Below are positions 6,128 to 13,648 of a stretch of DNA of 16,279 bases, one piece after another (the first letter of the stretch is position 1; each line of letters starts with the position of its first letter). Source of the stretch: an uncultured Treponema sp. GTDB taxonomy: Bacteria; Spirochaetota; Spirochaetia; Treponematales; Treponemataceae. The notes under the pieces are model-generated. The model was not told where the DNA came from. It did not search any database and was given only the letters and a program-made list of their open reading frames with translations. The stretch spans positions 1 to 16,279 of the forward strand of contig CAKZZO010000107.1 in the NCBI GenBank assembly GCA_937885175.1, written 5' to 3'. The position numbers and the translations under genes are program-made.

Positions 6128-7192
6128 TTACGCCTCACTGTAGCACCATTTGCACAAAGAGCAGATATGCATGTTCATAAGTTCGTGTGCGAATGTATTG
6201 TACCTTTCGCTCTGCCAAATAGTGCTGAAATCATCTTCCCTGATGTTTCCAAAATTGATGTCGCAAGGATTAGTGATGATGCAGCAGGGCATCACATAGC
6301 CGTCGGATGAAATCATGGCAGAATTCCAAATCCACCAGCAGGGATTTTCTTTTGTCCTCCATTTTTGCTTGAATATTTCAAGATAGAGTCCCTTTTCTTT
6401 TGCTTGTACGCTGATACGCTCAAAAATGTCTTTAACTTCGCTGGAATTGATGCCTACCGTGTCTTCGGTAACTTTTTTCTCGATGCTTTCATTGTTGCGG
6501 ACGCTTAACTTGGTTTGAATTTTAAGTCCGTCTACACCCATCTTGCAGCAAAGGTCTACCATAGCTTCAAGTTCGGCAATGTTGTTTTTTGTCAGGAGCA
6601 TCCACACATTCAGCAGGGGCAGACGGTTTTTTCCCCGTGCTTTCGATAGCTCAGTCATATTGTGAACCACTCTGTCAAAATCCAGTCCCGGCCGCATTAT
6701 TTCATTTGTGGCTTTTGTGGCCCCGTCTAAACTGAGCCTCATTTCATAGAGACCGGAATCAATGACCTGCTTCCTCTTGTTTTCGTCCAAGAGCATTCCG
6801 TTTGTATTGATTCGGACAATGATGTTTTTGTCTGCCGCATAGCGTATCATTCTGAATAAATCGGCGTTGAGCAGGGGTTCTCCTTGTCCCTGCAATTTTG
6901 TTTCCAGCAGGCAGGGCATGGTATCAATTCTTTTCTTGAATTCATCAAATGAAAGATCTGGCAGATTCTTCCTTTCCCAGTGCGGCACCTGACAATAGCG
7001 GCAGTTCAGAAAGCATCGGGTTGTCGGCTCGAAATCTATCCTGTAGGGTAAGAGGCCTTCCGCTGAAATGTTTTCATACTGCTTGCTCTCATACAGTTCT
7101 TTGAATCTGAGGTAATTGCTGCGAACTTCACCACTCTTTTTGTTCAGATTATTTTGGAGGACAGATTCATATAATTCATTTTGGTCAATCAT
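6128..7192 (-). CDS. Radical SAM protein with SPASM-type C-terminal cluster domain
   Basis: This 354-residue protein has the radical SAM [4Fe-4S] motif CFLNCRYC (C60, C64, C67), the GEP-like motif LQGQGEP and the TNGMLLDE strand typical of the TIM barrel. The C-terminus has a SPASM-like set of cysteines: PCWWIWNSAM, GYVMPCC, NPCDINFGNI, then C344, C347 and C350 in HICSLCKWC. SPASM enzymes bind extra Fe-S clusters and modify peptides, proteins or sugars. Without a nearby precursor peptide, the substrate is unknown. ATG 7192 is preceded by AGGAAGG about 8 bases upstream. It is divergent from a TylF-like methyltransferase gene, with interlocked promoters, which suggests a shared pathway, perhaps surface glycan or small-molecule modification. 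That link is inferred. Confidence 0.85.
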   Translation of the reverse strand: MIDQNELYESVLQNNLNKKSGEVRSNYLRFKELYESKQYENISAEGLLPYRIDFEPTTRCFLNCRYCQVPHWERKNLPDLSFDEFKKRIDTMPCLLETKLQGQGEPLLNADLFRMIRYAADKNIIVRINTNGMLLDENKRKQVIDSGLYEMRLSLDGATKATNEIMRPGLDFDRVVHNMTELSKARGKNRLPLLNVWMLLTKNNIAELEAMVDLCCKMGVDGLKIQTKLSVRNNESIEKKVTEDTVGINSSEVKDIFERISVQAKEKGLYLEIFKQKWRTKENPCWWIWNSAMISSDGYVMPCCIITNPCDINFGNIREDDFSTIWQSERYNTFAHELMNMHICSLCKWCYSEA

Positions 7193-7224
7193 GGGGCAGA
7201 CCTTCCTGTGCTCGAATTGATTAG

Positions 7225-7253
7225 ATAGTATATCATTTGCATATGTTTGTCAC
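7225..7253 (-). promoter_or_regulatory. Predicted promoter of the radical SAM gene
   Basis: On the leftward strand GTGACA (7253-7248, 5 of 6 to consensus), a 17-base spacer and TACTAT (7230-7225) form a promoter. An overlapping TATACT (7232-7227) has the better -10 but only a 15-base spacer. Its -35 lies inside the spacer of the rightward promoter. Confidence 0.5.
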
Positions 7254-7265
7254 TATGATTATAAT
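7237..7265 (+). promoter_or_regulatory. Predicted promoter of the TylF-like methyltransferase gene
   Basis: TTGCAT (7237-7242), a 17-base spacer and a perfect TATAAT (7260-7265). The leader of roughly 65 bases ends with a GAGG ribosome binding site six bases before the ATG. The -35 lies in the spacer of the leftward radical SAM promoter, so RNA polymerase could not occupy both at once. Confidence 0.6.
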
Positions 7266-7336
7266 GGTCTTGCTTCTAATTGTTTTTGAGGCAAGCTGCA
7301 AACAGAAATCTGACATTTGTACTGTTGAGGTGAAAT

Positions 7337-8044
7337 ATGAAGAATACGCTGCACGAAAAGCATGAAGACCGAAATGCAGTCGCGTACTGTCTTTCAAGGA
7401 TGATGGAAAGAAAACTTGATGTTCCCTACCTTTCGCAGAATGAGGACGGCATTTTTGTGCATGAGGATTATGCCCGATTTGCTGCCCTTGAACTGCTGAT
7501 TGAAGAAGTAAAAAAGATAGACGGGAATGCTGATGCGGTGCTTGCTGAACTGGGCGTATTCAGGGGAAAGACCGCTTCGTGCATAAATGAAAAATTTCCG
7601 GATAAAAAGATGTATCTTTTTGATACTTTTGACGGCTTTGATGCCAGAGATGTGGCTGTGGAGATAAAAGAAAACTATACATCGGATGCATTTGCCTATG
7701 AAGGCAGGTTTTCAAATACCTCGGTAGAAAGGGCATTGACTGCCATGAAGTATCCGGAAAATTGTATTGTCTGCAAAGGGTATTTTCCCGAAACCATTCC
7801 CAAAGAAGAGTTGAGGTATCTGCTTGTCTCTATAGACTGTGACTTGTACACCCCCGTATTTGAAGGGCTCATGTATTTCTATCCGCGGCTTGTGCAGGGG
7901 GGCTATATCATGCTCCATGATTACAATAACAATGGCAGATGGCTGGGCGTAAAAAAAGCAGTTGAAGCATGTGAGAAGGTTTTTGGCCACATCTGCAAAA
8001 TGCCCCTTCCTGACCGGGCAGGCTCGCTGGTCATCACAAAATGA
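7337..8044 (+). CDS. TylF/MycF-type class I SAM-dependent O-methyltransferase
   Basis: This 235-residue protein matches the macrocin-O-methyltransferase (TylF) family, which methylates sugar hydroxyls in antibiotics and is also found in glycan gene sets. The SAM loop AELGVFRGKTA spans about residues 70-80, with FPDKKMYLFDTFDGFD (about 87-102) as the following ribose-binding region. Acidic residues D167 and D169 in SIDCDLYTP and D195 in LHDYNN occupy the metal-binding region, and GVKKAVEAC is the usual closing helix. GAGG is placed six bases before ATG 7337. The N-terminus (first 60 residues) is less conserved. The gene is alone on its strand here, divergent from the radical SAM/SPASM gene and convergent with a PAP2-like gene 13 bases downstream. 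The true acceptor is unknown. Confidence 0.85.
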   Translation: MKNTLHEKHEDRNAVAYCLSRMMERKLDVPYLSQNEDGIFVHEDYARFAALELLIEEVKKIDGNADAVLAELGVFRGKTASCINEKFPDKKMYLFDTFDGFDARDVAVEIKENYTSDAFAYEGRFSNTSVERALTAMKYPENCIVCKGYFPETIPKEELRYLLVSIDCDLYTPVFEGLMYFYPRLVQGGYIMLHDYNNNGRWLGVKKAVEACEKVFGHICKMPLPDRAGSLVITK

Positions 8045-8057
8045 GTGCGGCAAGAAG

Positions 8058-8960
8058 TTACTGCTCTTGCGCAGGTTCGCCGTATTCCAAAAGCCAACGC
8101 TGTACGGGGCTTCGCCAGTCGTCTTCGTGTGCGCCTTCCAGCAAAAAACGCTCATAGACAAAAAGCAGGTGCTCACGGACTTCGGCGGCACTTTCTCCGC
8201 TCATGCCCTGGGGGTTTGTAAACATTTCGCCAATGAACTGTACGGCATCGGTTGCCTTGAACAAATCGGGAAAGACCTTGCTTATCATGTAAAGGGCTGC
8301 AGGAACGCAGTTTACGCTGTGCTGCTTTACATAGAGCACTGATTCCGCAATAGCCACAGACTGCTCGTAGAGTTCCCGATTCCACTGTTCTTTTTCCGCC
8401 GCAGTAAAATTCTCCCGCTCAAAGAGCATACGGTAGAAGGAAAAGCAGAGCACGATAATCGCAATGTGCAGGCTGGGAACGCAGAGCAGGTGGGGGTCAA
8501 AAAAGTGAATCGTAAAGAAGTGACCTTTGTGATAGCTGGGGCGTTCCATTGTAGTCAGTCTAAAGCGGTAGAGGCGGCCGGCTTCATCATAGGTCTTTTT
8601 CAGAAGGTTCAGCCATTCTGTGATGAGCGGCATGGCGTTTTTTGCTCCATAGCGGCGAATCAGCATGCTCATCGGGCAAATCCACAGATTGATGAAACTC
8701 AGGTAGATGTCAACTTTTTGCGGCAGAAAGGGAATTTTTTTGTCCAGGGGATGGTCTACATGAACCACCGGAATCTTGAGGAAGCCCCATTTTTTTCCGA
8801 ACTGCAATACAAAGAAAACCGCAATAATCGACCGGAAGAGCCGCATCGTTGTCTTGAAGGCGCGGAAGGGGATGACGGCATAGGCGAGTAAGACGCTAAA
8901 AGAGGAGAGGGGCTTACCAGAGACGTTTGCAATGCGTTTTTCTGTAGTTGTAAGGGTCAT
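8058..8960 (-). CDS. Putative membrane protein with degenerate PAP2-like motifs
   Basis: This 300-residue protein is not one I recognise with confidence. It has hydrophobic stretches near residues 19-34, 43-54, 85-102 and 157-176. VPSLH (161-165) matches the central SGH/SLH motif of PAP2-superfamily lipid phosphatases. S207 and H214 have exactly the spacing of the third motif (S-R-x5-H-x3-D), but the Arg is V208 and the Asp is C218. An ERP at 139-141 may be the remnant of the first motif. Both catalytic histidines therefore remain while other residues are changed. It may be a divergent phosphatase or transferase, or an inactive relative. ATG 8960 overlaps the metH stop in TGATG, so it is probably translationally coupled to metH, although no functional link is obvious. 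Confidence 0.6.
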   Translation of the reverse strand: MTLTTTEKRIANVSGKPLSSFSVLLAYAVIPFRAFKTTMRLFRSIIAVFFVLQFGKKWGFLKIPVVHVDHPLDKKIPFLPQKVDIYLSFINLWICPMSMLIRRYGAKNAMPLITEWLNLLKKTYDEAGRLYRFRLTTMERPSYHKGHFFTIHFFDPHLLCVPSLHIAIIVLCFSFYRMLFERENFTAAEKEQWNRELYEQSVAIAESVLYVKQHSVNCVPAALYMISKVFPDLFKATDAVQFIGEMFTNPQGMSGESAAEVREHLLFVYERFLLEGAHEDDWRSPVQRWLLEYGEPAQEQ

Positions 8961-11617
8961 CAGCCGAAAATTTCCTTTGCAACGGCCACCGAAGCCATTG
9001 CGTCTTTTACATAGTAGTCCGCGCCGATTTTTACCGCATAGTCTGCCGTAAGTACTGCACCGCCAGCCATTATCTTACATGATTTTCCGTTTTTTTCCAA
9101 TGCGGCATGCAAGTCCTGAATCGTTGACTGCATGTTGCCTACAGTCGTCGTCATCAGCGCGCTTAGACCCAGCAGTTTGATGTCGTTTTTTATGACGGTT
9201 TCCACAACCTTCTCTGACGGCACGTTCTTTCCCAGGTCGATTACCGTGTAGCCGTAGTTTTCCAGCATGGCTTTGGTGATGTTCTTGCCGATGTCATGAA
9301 TGTCGCCAAAGACGGTGGCAATGGCAATAGTACCCTTGCTTTCCTGCTTGCTCCCGCTGGCTTCCAGATGTGCCTTGATGACGGCAAAGGATGCGCCCAC
9401 AGTGTCCGCACTCAAAAGCAACTGGGGTAGGAATTTCAAGCCGATTTCAAAATCTTTTCCCACCAAATCCAGCGCAGGCACAATACAGCGGTCAATGATA
9501 GCTACTGCTTCTGCTCCTGCGTTCAAAAGGGATGTGGTTGCTGCTCCTGATTTTTCCTTAAAGCCCTTGCAGATTATTTCTATCAAATTACGTTCGCCGT
9601 CTGTCAGGTTTTCGGGTAATTTGGGCACCCCCCCTCGGGTCGGGCTATCCGCACTTACGCTGTTCGCTCCATTGCCTTGCGGCAACGCCTTTGGCGGTGC
9701 TCCTATCCCTGGTGCATCCGTCTTCGTAGCACCCTTGCCGGGAACCTCTCTCCCTGCCTTTGCGGCCGCCGCCTGCTCCGCTGTCAGTCCGTAGAGGGGT
9801 GCGCTTGTTCCCGTGTATGTTTCGATGTAGGAAAGACAGTTTTCATCATAGCCTGCCAGAGCACGGTAGCCGTAGTAACTTTCCATCATCGGTTCGCTCA
9901 AAGGATTTATGATACATGCATCCAGTCCCGCATACAGAGCCATGGCAAAAAACCTTGAGTTGATGATGTCCCGGCGGGGCAGACCAAAACTGATGTTTGA
10001 CACGCCAAGGATAAAGCGTAATCCCTGAGCACCAAATTCCTGCTTTAGGAGCGAAATGGCACGGACAGTCTCCAGGGCTTCTTTCTGCTGGGAACTTACC
10101 GTAAGGGTGAGCGTGTCTATCACAATGTCTCTGGGCTGAATGCCATATGTTGCCGCTTCCCTGATGATTTTACGCGCTACTTCACAGCGGCCTTCCGCAG
10201 TGGGGGCAATGCCGTTTTCATCAATGCAGAGGGCAACCAGGGCACCGCCATAATGAGCCACAATGGGAAGCACTTTGTCCATTACGTCTTTTCGGCCGTT
10301 TATGCTGTTTACCAGGGGCTTTCCGTTGTAATAGCGCAGTGCCTTTTCCAGAACGGCACTTTCGCTGGAATCAATCTGGAGGGGCGTGGAAAAAGTGCTT
10401 TGGATTGTCTTGACCGCAGTGACCATGGTGGCCGCTTCGTCTATGCCGGGGAGTCCCACATTTACGTCCAGAATCTGTGCGCCTGCGTTAATCTGACTTT
10501 CCGCCTCATTCAAGACAAAGTTCATGTCACCAGCAAGCAGGGCTTCCTTGCATTTTTTCTTTCCCGTGGGATTTATGCGTTCTCCCACAATCTGCGGCCC
10601 TGCTTTTCCGCCAATCTGCACGGTCTGATTGTAGGAGCAGATGAAAGTGTCTGTCTTTGTGTTTGCAGAACATTGCCCTTGAGTTTCTGTCTGTGGCAAA
10701 GGCTCGCCTTCTAGTTCACGTATCATTGCGGCAATGTGGGGAGGCGTTGTGCCGCAGCAACCACCCAAGGCAGCTGCTCCTGCAAGCCGATTGATTTTTT
10801 GTGAGGCTGCAAAGTCTGCGGCAGATACGCGGTACATGGTCTTTCCGTTCACTACGACGGGAATGCCTGCGTTTGGCTGCACCAAAACCGGTGTATGGGC
10901 ATACTGCAAGAACTGACGGGCAAGTTCATTGTCTTCTTCAAGACTTCCGCCACAGTTTAGCCCCAGCAAGTCCACGTGCAAGGCTTCAAGATAGGTCACG
11001 CAGGTCAGAACATCGGCACCAGTCAGCGTGCGCAAATTGGACTGAAAGGTAGGCGTGGCAATGACAGCCATCTTAGTGTTTTCCTGAACTGCAAGAATCG
11101 CCGCCTTCATCTCATAGAGGTCGCTCATGGTTTCGATAATGGCCACCTGAGCCCCTTCCGACTCTGCCAGCATTGCGGCCTGCCTGTAGCTTTGGTAGGC
11201 TTCGTCAAAAGTCAGGTCGCCCATGGGCTCTAAAAGCCGCCCAATCTGTCCTGTATCCCAGGAGATAAAATGGGGACGCTTATTGCCGTCCCGCTCTGCT
11301 TCTGCCACACTTTCGCGCAGGATTTTCATTTCTGCCTTAATGTATTCAGAGCAGGAGTAGGGGGCGTTGCTGAGTTTGAGGGGATTTGCCCCAAAGGTGT
11401 TTGCTGTAAGCACATGGCAGCCCGCATCCAGATACTTTCGATGAATTGCCTTTATAACATCGGGATGCGTAATCGACAAATCTTCGGGAATCACATAGTC
11501 GGTCACCCCTGAAGCCTGAATCATCGTTCCCATGCCGCCGTCAAAAAAAACGGGCAGGTTTTGAGAAATCCGTTCCTGTAAAAAAGTCCTAAAATCTGAC
11601 ACTCTGTTTTCCGTCAC
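8960..11617 (-). CDS. metH: Cobalamin-dependent methionine synthase, short form without reactivation domain
   Basis: This 885-residue protein transfers a methyl group from 5-methyltetrahydrofolate through cobalamin to homocysteine. In order: the homocysteine domain (about 10-310; zinc ligands C222, C287, C288), the pterin-binding domain (about 340-600; GERINPTGKKKC, DVNVG, LGVSNISFG), an unusual linker (about 610-665), the cobalamin cap (about 675-765) and the B12 fold with H774 in DIHDIGK, GLSALMTTT and AGGAVLT. The SAM-binding activation domain of the 1200-residue E. coli enzyme is absent, as in several anaerobes, so reactivation must come from elsewhere. The start is GTG 11617; another GTG at 11602, with GGAA upstream, is possible, since neither has a strong ribosome binding site. 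MetF, its methyl-donor supplier, is encoded upstream beyond the ATPase gene. Confidence 0.93.
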   Translation of the reverse strand: MTENRVSDFRTFLQERISQNLPVFFDGGMGTMIQASGVTDYVIPEDLSITHPDVIKAIHRKYLDAGCHVLTANTFGANPLKLSNAPYSCSEYIKAEMKILRESVAEAERDGNKRPHFISWDTGQIGRLLEPMGDLTFDEAYQSYRQAAMLAESEGAQVAIIETMSDLYEMKAAILAVQENTKMAVIATPTFQSNLRTLTGADVLTCVTYLEALHVDLLGLNCGGSLEEDNELARQFLQYAHTPVLVQPNAGIPVVVNGKTMYRVSAADFAASQKINRLAGAAALGGCCGTTPPHIAAMIRELEGEPLPQTETQGQCSANTKTDTFICSYNQTVQIGGKAGPQIVGERINPTGKKKCKEALLAGDMNFVLNEAESQINAGAQILDVNVGLPGIDEAATMVTAVKTIQSTFSTPLQIDSSESAVLEKALRYYNGKPLVNSINGRKDVMDKVLPIVAHYGGALVALCIDENGIAPTAEGRCEVARKIIREAATYGIQPRDIVIDTLTLTVSSQQKEALETVRAISLLKQEFGAQGLRFILGVSNISFGLPRRDIINSRFFAMALYAGLDACIINPLSEPMMESYYGYRALAGYDENCLSYIETYTGTSAPLYGLTAEQAAAAKAGREVPGKGATKTDAPGIGAPPKALPQGNGANSVSADSPTRGGVPKLPENLTDGERNLIEIICKGFKEKSGAATTSLLNAGAEAVAIIDRCIVPALDLVGKDFEIGLKFLPQLLLSADTVGASFAVIKAHLEASGSKQESKGTIAIATVFGDIHDIGKNITKAMLENYGYTVIDLGKNVPSEKVVETVIKNDIKLLGLSALMTTTVGNMQSTIQDLHAALEKNGKSCKIMAGGAVLTADYAVKIGADYYVKDAMASVAVAKEIFG
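9628..9703. repeat. GC-rich dispersed repeat, copy inside metH
   Basis: This segment aligns with the intergenic block at about 3048-3100. Ordered matches are GCTAT, CCGC, CTT, CGCT, CGCTC, GCCTTGCGGC and GCTCC. Both hold a 5-bp hairpin with loop TTGC: here TTGCC/GGCAA (9672-9685), there TAGCC/GGCTA. The two stem differences are compensatory. In metH the element is read in frame and encodes a Pro/Gly/Ala-rich linker between the folate and cobalamin modules. GC-rich sequence continues to about 9775. Confidence 0.55.
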
Positions 11618-11626
11618 TTTTTTCTT

Positions 11627-11635
11627 AGTATAGCA
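11627..11635 (-). promoter_or_regulatory. Predicted extended -10 promoter of metH
   Basis: On the leftward strand TGC (11635-11633) directly precedes TATACT (11632-11627), an extended -10 that can work without a good -35; I see none at 16-18 bases. The -10 ends 9 bases before GTG 11617, so the leader would be only a few bases if that start is used. Confidence 0.45.
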
Positions 11636-11681
11636 GAAATGGCCATGATGGGGAAGAATGTTGCAAATTGGGCAAGATTTG

Positions 11682-13538
11682 TTAGAAAATCCCTGCGCTT
11701 TCGTTTTTTAATCCCATCAGATAGTCCTGTATATTTTTGTAGACAATGCCGTTTTTAAGTCTGGTGTCTTTGCCCCGATAGAGGACGATTTTTTTGGTGA
11801 TAGTGCCGTAACGGTGTTCGGTCTGGCTCAGTTTTTCGGCATCAACAAGGTGACGGTACTGTTCCGGGGAGATTTGGTCTGAGTGCTTGATTTCAAAAAT
11901 CTCGTTGCTGGCATTTTCTTCGTCAAAAATCACCATGTCAAATTCACCCACGGCAAACTGTAGCTTGAAGACTTCTTTTTGGGGAAATGCTTTTTTTGTT
12001 TCCAGCAGGATGATTTCTTCCAGCATACGGCCTTTGATTTCTTCAAGAATGCGGCTGGTGATGTGTTTGCGCTCCATGATTGACAGTTCCTTAAAGCGTT
12101 CATCCAGTACAAGGCTTTTTATGAGGGATTCTGCCTGTGAGTAGCGTAGGCCCGGCTGACTGAAGACGGTGATTTTTTCGCTGTCGTTGAGTTTTGTCAT
12201 GTTTACAAGGTCGATGTCGCATGTCAGGTCGAGCAGGTTCAGGTATTCTCGGATTTCTATACGGTGCTCGTCTTTTATGGAAATGCTCTGCTCATCCTTG
12301 TTGAGGATTTCAAGCATTTTTTTGAGGTTTTGAGTGAGCGTTGCCTTGTCTATGCTGTCGAGAATGTCTGTGGGCTTCTGCTTGTCCTTGCGGAGGTTTG
12401 TCTGTGCCATGCCAAAGTCATGGGATTTAAAGTCCTGGGTGAGTACGGCTAGGGTAAAGCGATGATTCATGTCTTCTACGATGCGGTTGATTGCGCTTGT
12501 GAGTTCGTTTTTTTCATAGAGTTCATAGAGGTGGCGAAAGTGACCCTCGTACTGGTAGTTTTTGAGTGAGTGCTGAATGTTCCGTGCAATTGCAGTATTG
12601 ACGTATTCATCGGTGCTCTGCTTGGTGGAGAAAATGCCCTTGTTGTAGTTTTCTCCGCTCTTGCTCATGGTGCCGCCGTAGCGGATGTATTCGTCGATGT
12701 CGTCTATGCCCAGTACGGCGGAAAATTCGCGGAAGGGAATGAATGTGGTATGGAGCAGGATGCAACGGTCGTACAGTTGTTCGTCCTGAGAGAATATGAA
12801 TCCCAGAGAATCTGTGCCTGAGAGGACGATTTTCATGCCGCTTGAAGCATACACATCGGAAAAAAGAGCCGCGCCTTCGATAAAATCTTCCATAAATGTA
12901 ACTTCGTCGATGAAGACATACTGGTAGCCTAGTTTTTCCAGAGTCTTGAGGTCTGCGTTTACATCGGCAAGGCTATTATTTGCGTTGATTTGTATGAAGG
13001 CTGCTTTTTGCCGCTTATCTTCGCTCATCTCAAAGAGTGCCTGGCGTATCATTGTGGTTTTGCCGGTGCGTCTCAGTCCGTACAGAATAAACACTTTGTC
13101 GTGGGAGTCGTTCTGAATGAAATTGCCAAGCACGGGAAAAATATCACGCTTTCTGTAGGCTTTTGTGGATGCGGCAAATTCGGTGAGGCTGGCTCCTGTC
13201 TTGACGTCTGTTGCAAAGTCTGGCTCGGAAAGGGCAAAAAAAGGCTCCCCGGGTTCCCGGATCATGCGTGTGCTGTGATAGCGGAATGCCTCTTCGTAGA
13301 TGGGGCGTGATTCAGTGTTTTTTTGCAAAAGGCTGATTTTTGCTTCTTCCTGCAAATATTTTCGTTCTTTGATTTGTTCTTGCAAGAGGGCGGCTTCTTC
13401 CTTGCTTACACTGCGGGAATGCTGCTTTTTGTTTTCTGTCCACTGGTAGTAGGTGTATTCCTTGCCGTTGATTTTCTTTTTGGTAAGCCCGCCTGAGGGC
13501 AAGGCTTGAATTCGCCGTAAGATTTCTTCGTAGGTCAT
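11682..13538 (-). CDS. AAA-type ATPase with DUF6788-like N-terminus and DUF4143-like nuclease-fold C-terminus
   Basis: This 618-residue protein joins three parts. Residues 1-65 (LPSGGLTKKKINGKEYTYYQW, then a charged coiled helix) resemble DUF6788-type small domains. Residues about 130-330 form a P-loop ATPase of the AAA_14 kind: Walker A GLRRTGKTT (154-162), Walker B YVFIDE (207-212), and the sensor strand KIVLSGTDS. The C-terminus has FDMVIFDEE and EIFEIK, giving D534, E549 and K551, the pattern of a PD-(D/E)XK fold as in DUF4143 proteins. These ATPases are numerous in treponemes and other anaerobes and their role is largely unknown; defence or mobile-element functions have been suggested. 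ATG 13538 has a strong AGGAGGT five bases upstream. It separates metF from metH and has its own operator-like promoter. Confidence 0.8.
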   Translation of the reverse strand: MTYEEILRRIQALPSGGLTKKKINGKEYTYYQWTENKKQHSRSVSKEEAALLQEQIKERKYLQEEAKISLLQKNTESRPIYEEAFRYHSTRMIREPGEPFFALSEPDFATDVKTGASLTEFAASTKAYRKRDIFPVLGNFIQNDSHDKVFILYGLRRTGKTTMIRQALFEMSEDKRQKAAFIQINANNSLADVNADLKTLEKLGYQYVFIDEVTFMEDFIEGAALFSDVYASSGMKIVLSGTDSLGFIFSQDEQLYDRCILLHTTFIPFREFSAVLGIDDIDEYIRYGGTMSKSGENYNKGIFSTKQSTDEYVNTAIARNIQHSLKNYQYEGHFRHLYELYEKNELTSAINRIVEDMNHRFTLAVLTQDFKSHDFGMAQTNLRKDKQKPTDILDSIDKATLTQNLKKMLEILNKDEQSISIKDEHRIEIREYLNLLDLTCDIDLVNMTKLNDSEKITVFSQPGLRYSQAESLIKSLVLDERFKELSIMERKHITSRILEEIKGRMLEEIILLETKKAFPQKEVFKLQFAVGEFDMVIFDEENASNEIFEIKHSDQISPEQYRHLVDAEKLSQTEHRYGTITKKIVLYRGKDTRLKNGIVYKNIQDYLMGLKNESAGIF

Positions 13539-13555
13539 GCTGCACCTCCTATGTT

Positions 13556-13571
13556 AAGCATTCTCATGCTT
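13556..13571 (-). promoter_or_regulatory. Small GAGA-tetraloop hairpin at the 5' end of the ATPase mRNA
   Basis: On the leftward strand AAGCAT and ATGCTT form a 6-bp stem closed by GAGA, a GNRA tetraloop. It ends five bases before the AGGAGGT ribosome binding site and starts close to the predicted transcription start (about 13575). It could stabilise the 5' end or tune translation. Confidence 0.45.
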
Positions 13572-13581
13572 TCTTTATCTT

Positions 13582-13610
13582 ATTTTAACCTATATTAACT
13601 TAATTTGCAA
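13582..13610 (-). promoter_or_regulatory. Predicted promoter of the ATPase gene, overlapped by a 19-bp inverted repeat
   Basis: On the leftward strand TTGCAA (13610-13605), a 17-base spacer and TAAAAT (13587-13582) form a plausible promoter. One arm of the inverted repeat fills the spacer and most of the -10, and the other arm begins at the -35. A bound protein would exclude RNA polymerase. Confidence 0.5.
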
Positions 13611-13627
13611 GTTAATATAGGTTAAAA
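13583..13627. repeat. Perfect 19-bp inverted repeat with four TTAAC boxes (operator candidate)
   Basis: The arms at 13583-13601 and 13609-13627 are perfectly complementary over 19 bases with a 7-base spacer. Each arm contains two copies of the same pentamer exactly 10 bases apart: TTAAC at 13585 and 13595, and its complement GTTAA at 13611 and 13621. This layout fits cooperative binding by two repressor dimers. The stem is AT-rich with no following T-run, so it is unlikely to be an intrinsic terminator for metF. Confidence 0.75.
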
Positions 13628-13648
13628 AGAGGTGCTTTTCTTGTTTTT

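Noticed and set aside
7193..7336. Precursor peptide for the radical SAM/SPASM enzyme
   Set aside because: No small frame with a ribosome binding site was found in the intergenic region on either strand.
8047..8072. Possible terminator between the TylF-like and PAP2-like genes
   Set aside because: The stem GCG/CGC with CAAGA/TCTTG has a bulge, no T-run on either side, and extends into the PAP2-like coding end.
9300..9794. Rightward open frame across metH
   Set aside because: It arises from the GC-rich linker and antisense of the cobalamin domain.
13583..13627. Terminator for metF
   Set aside because: The stem is AT-rich and not followed by a T-run on the metF strand, and the placement over a promoter suits an operator better.
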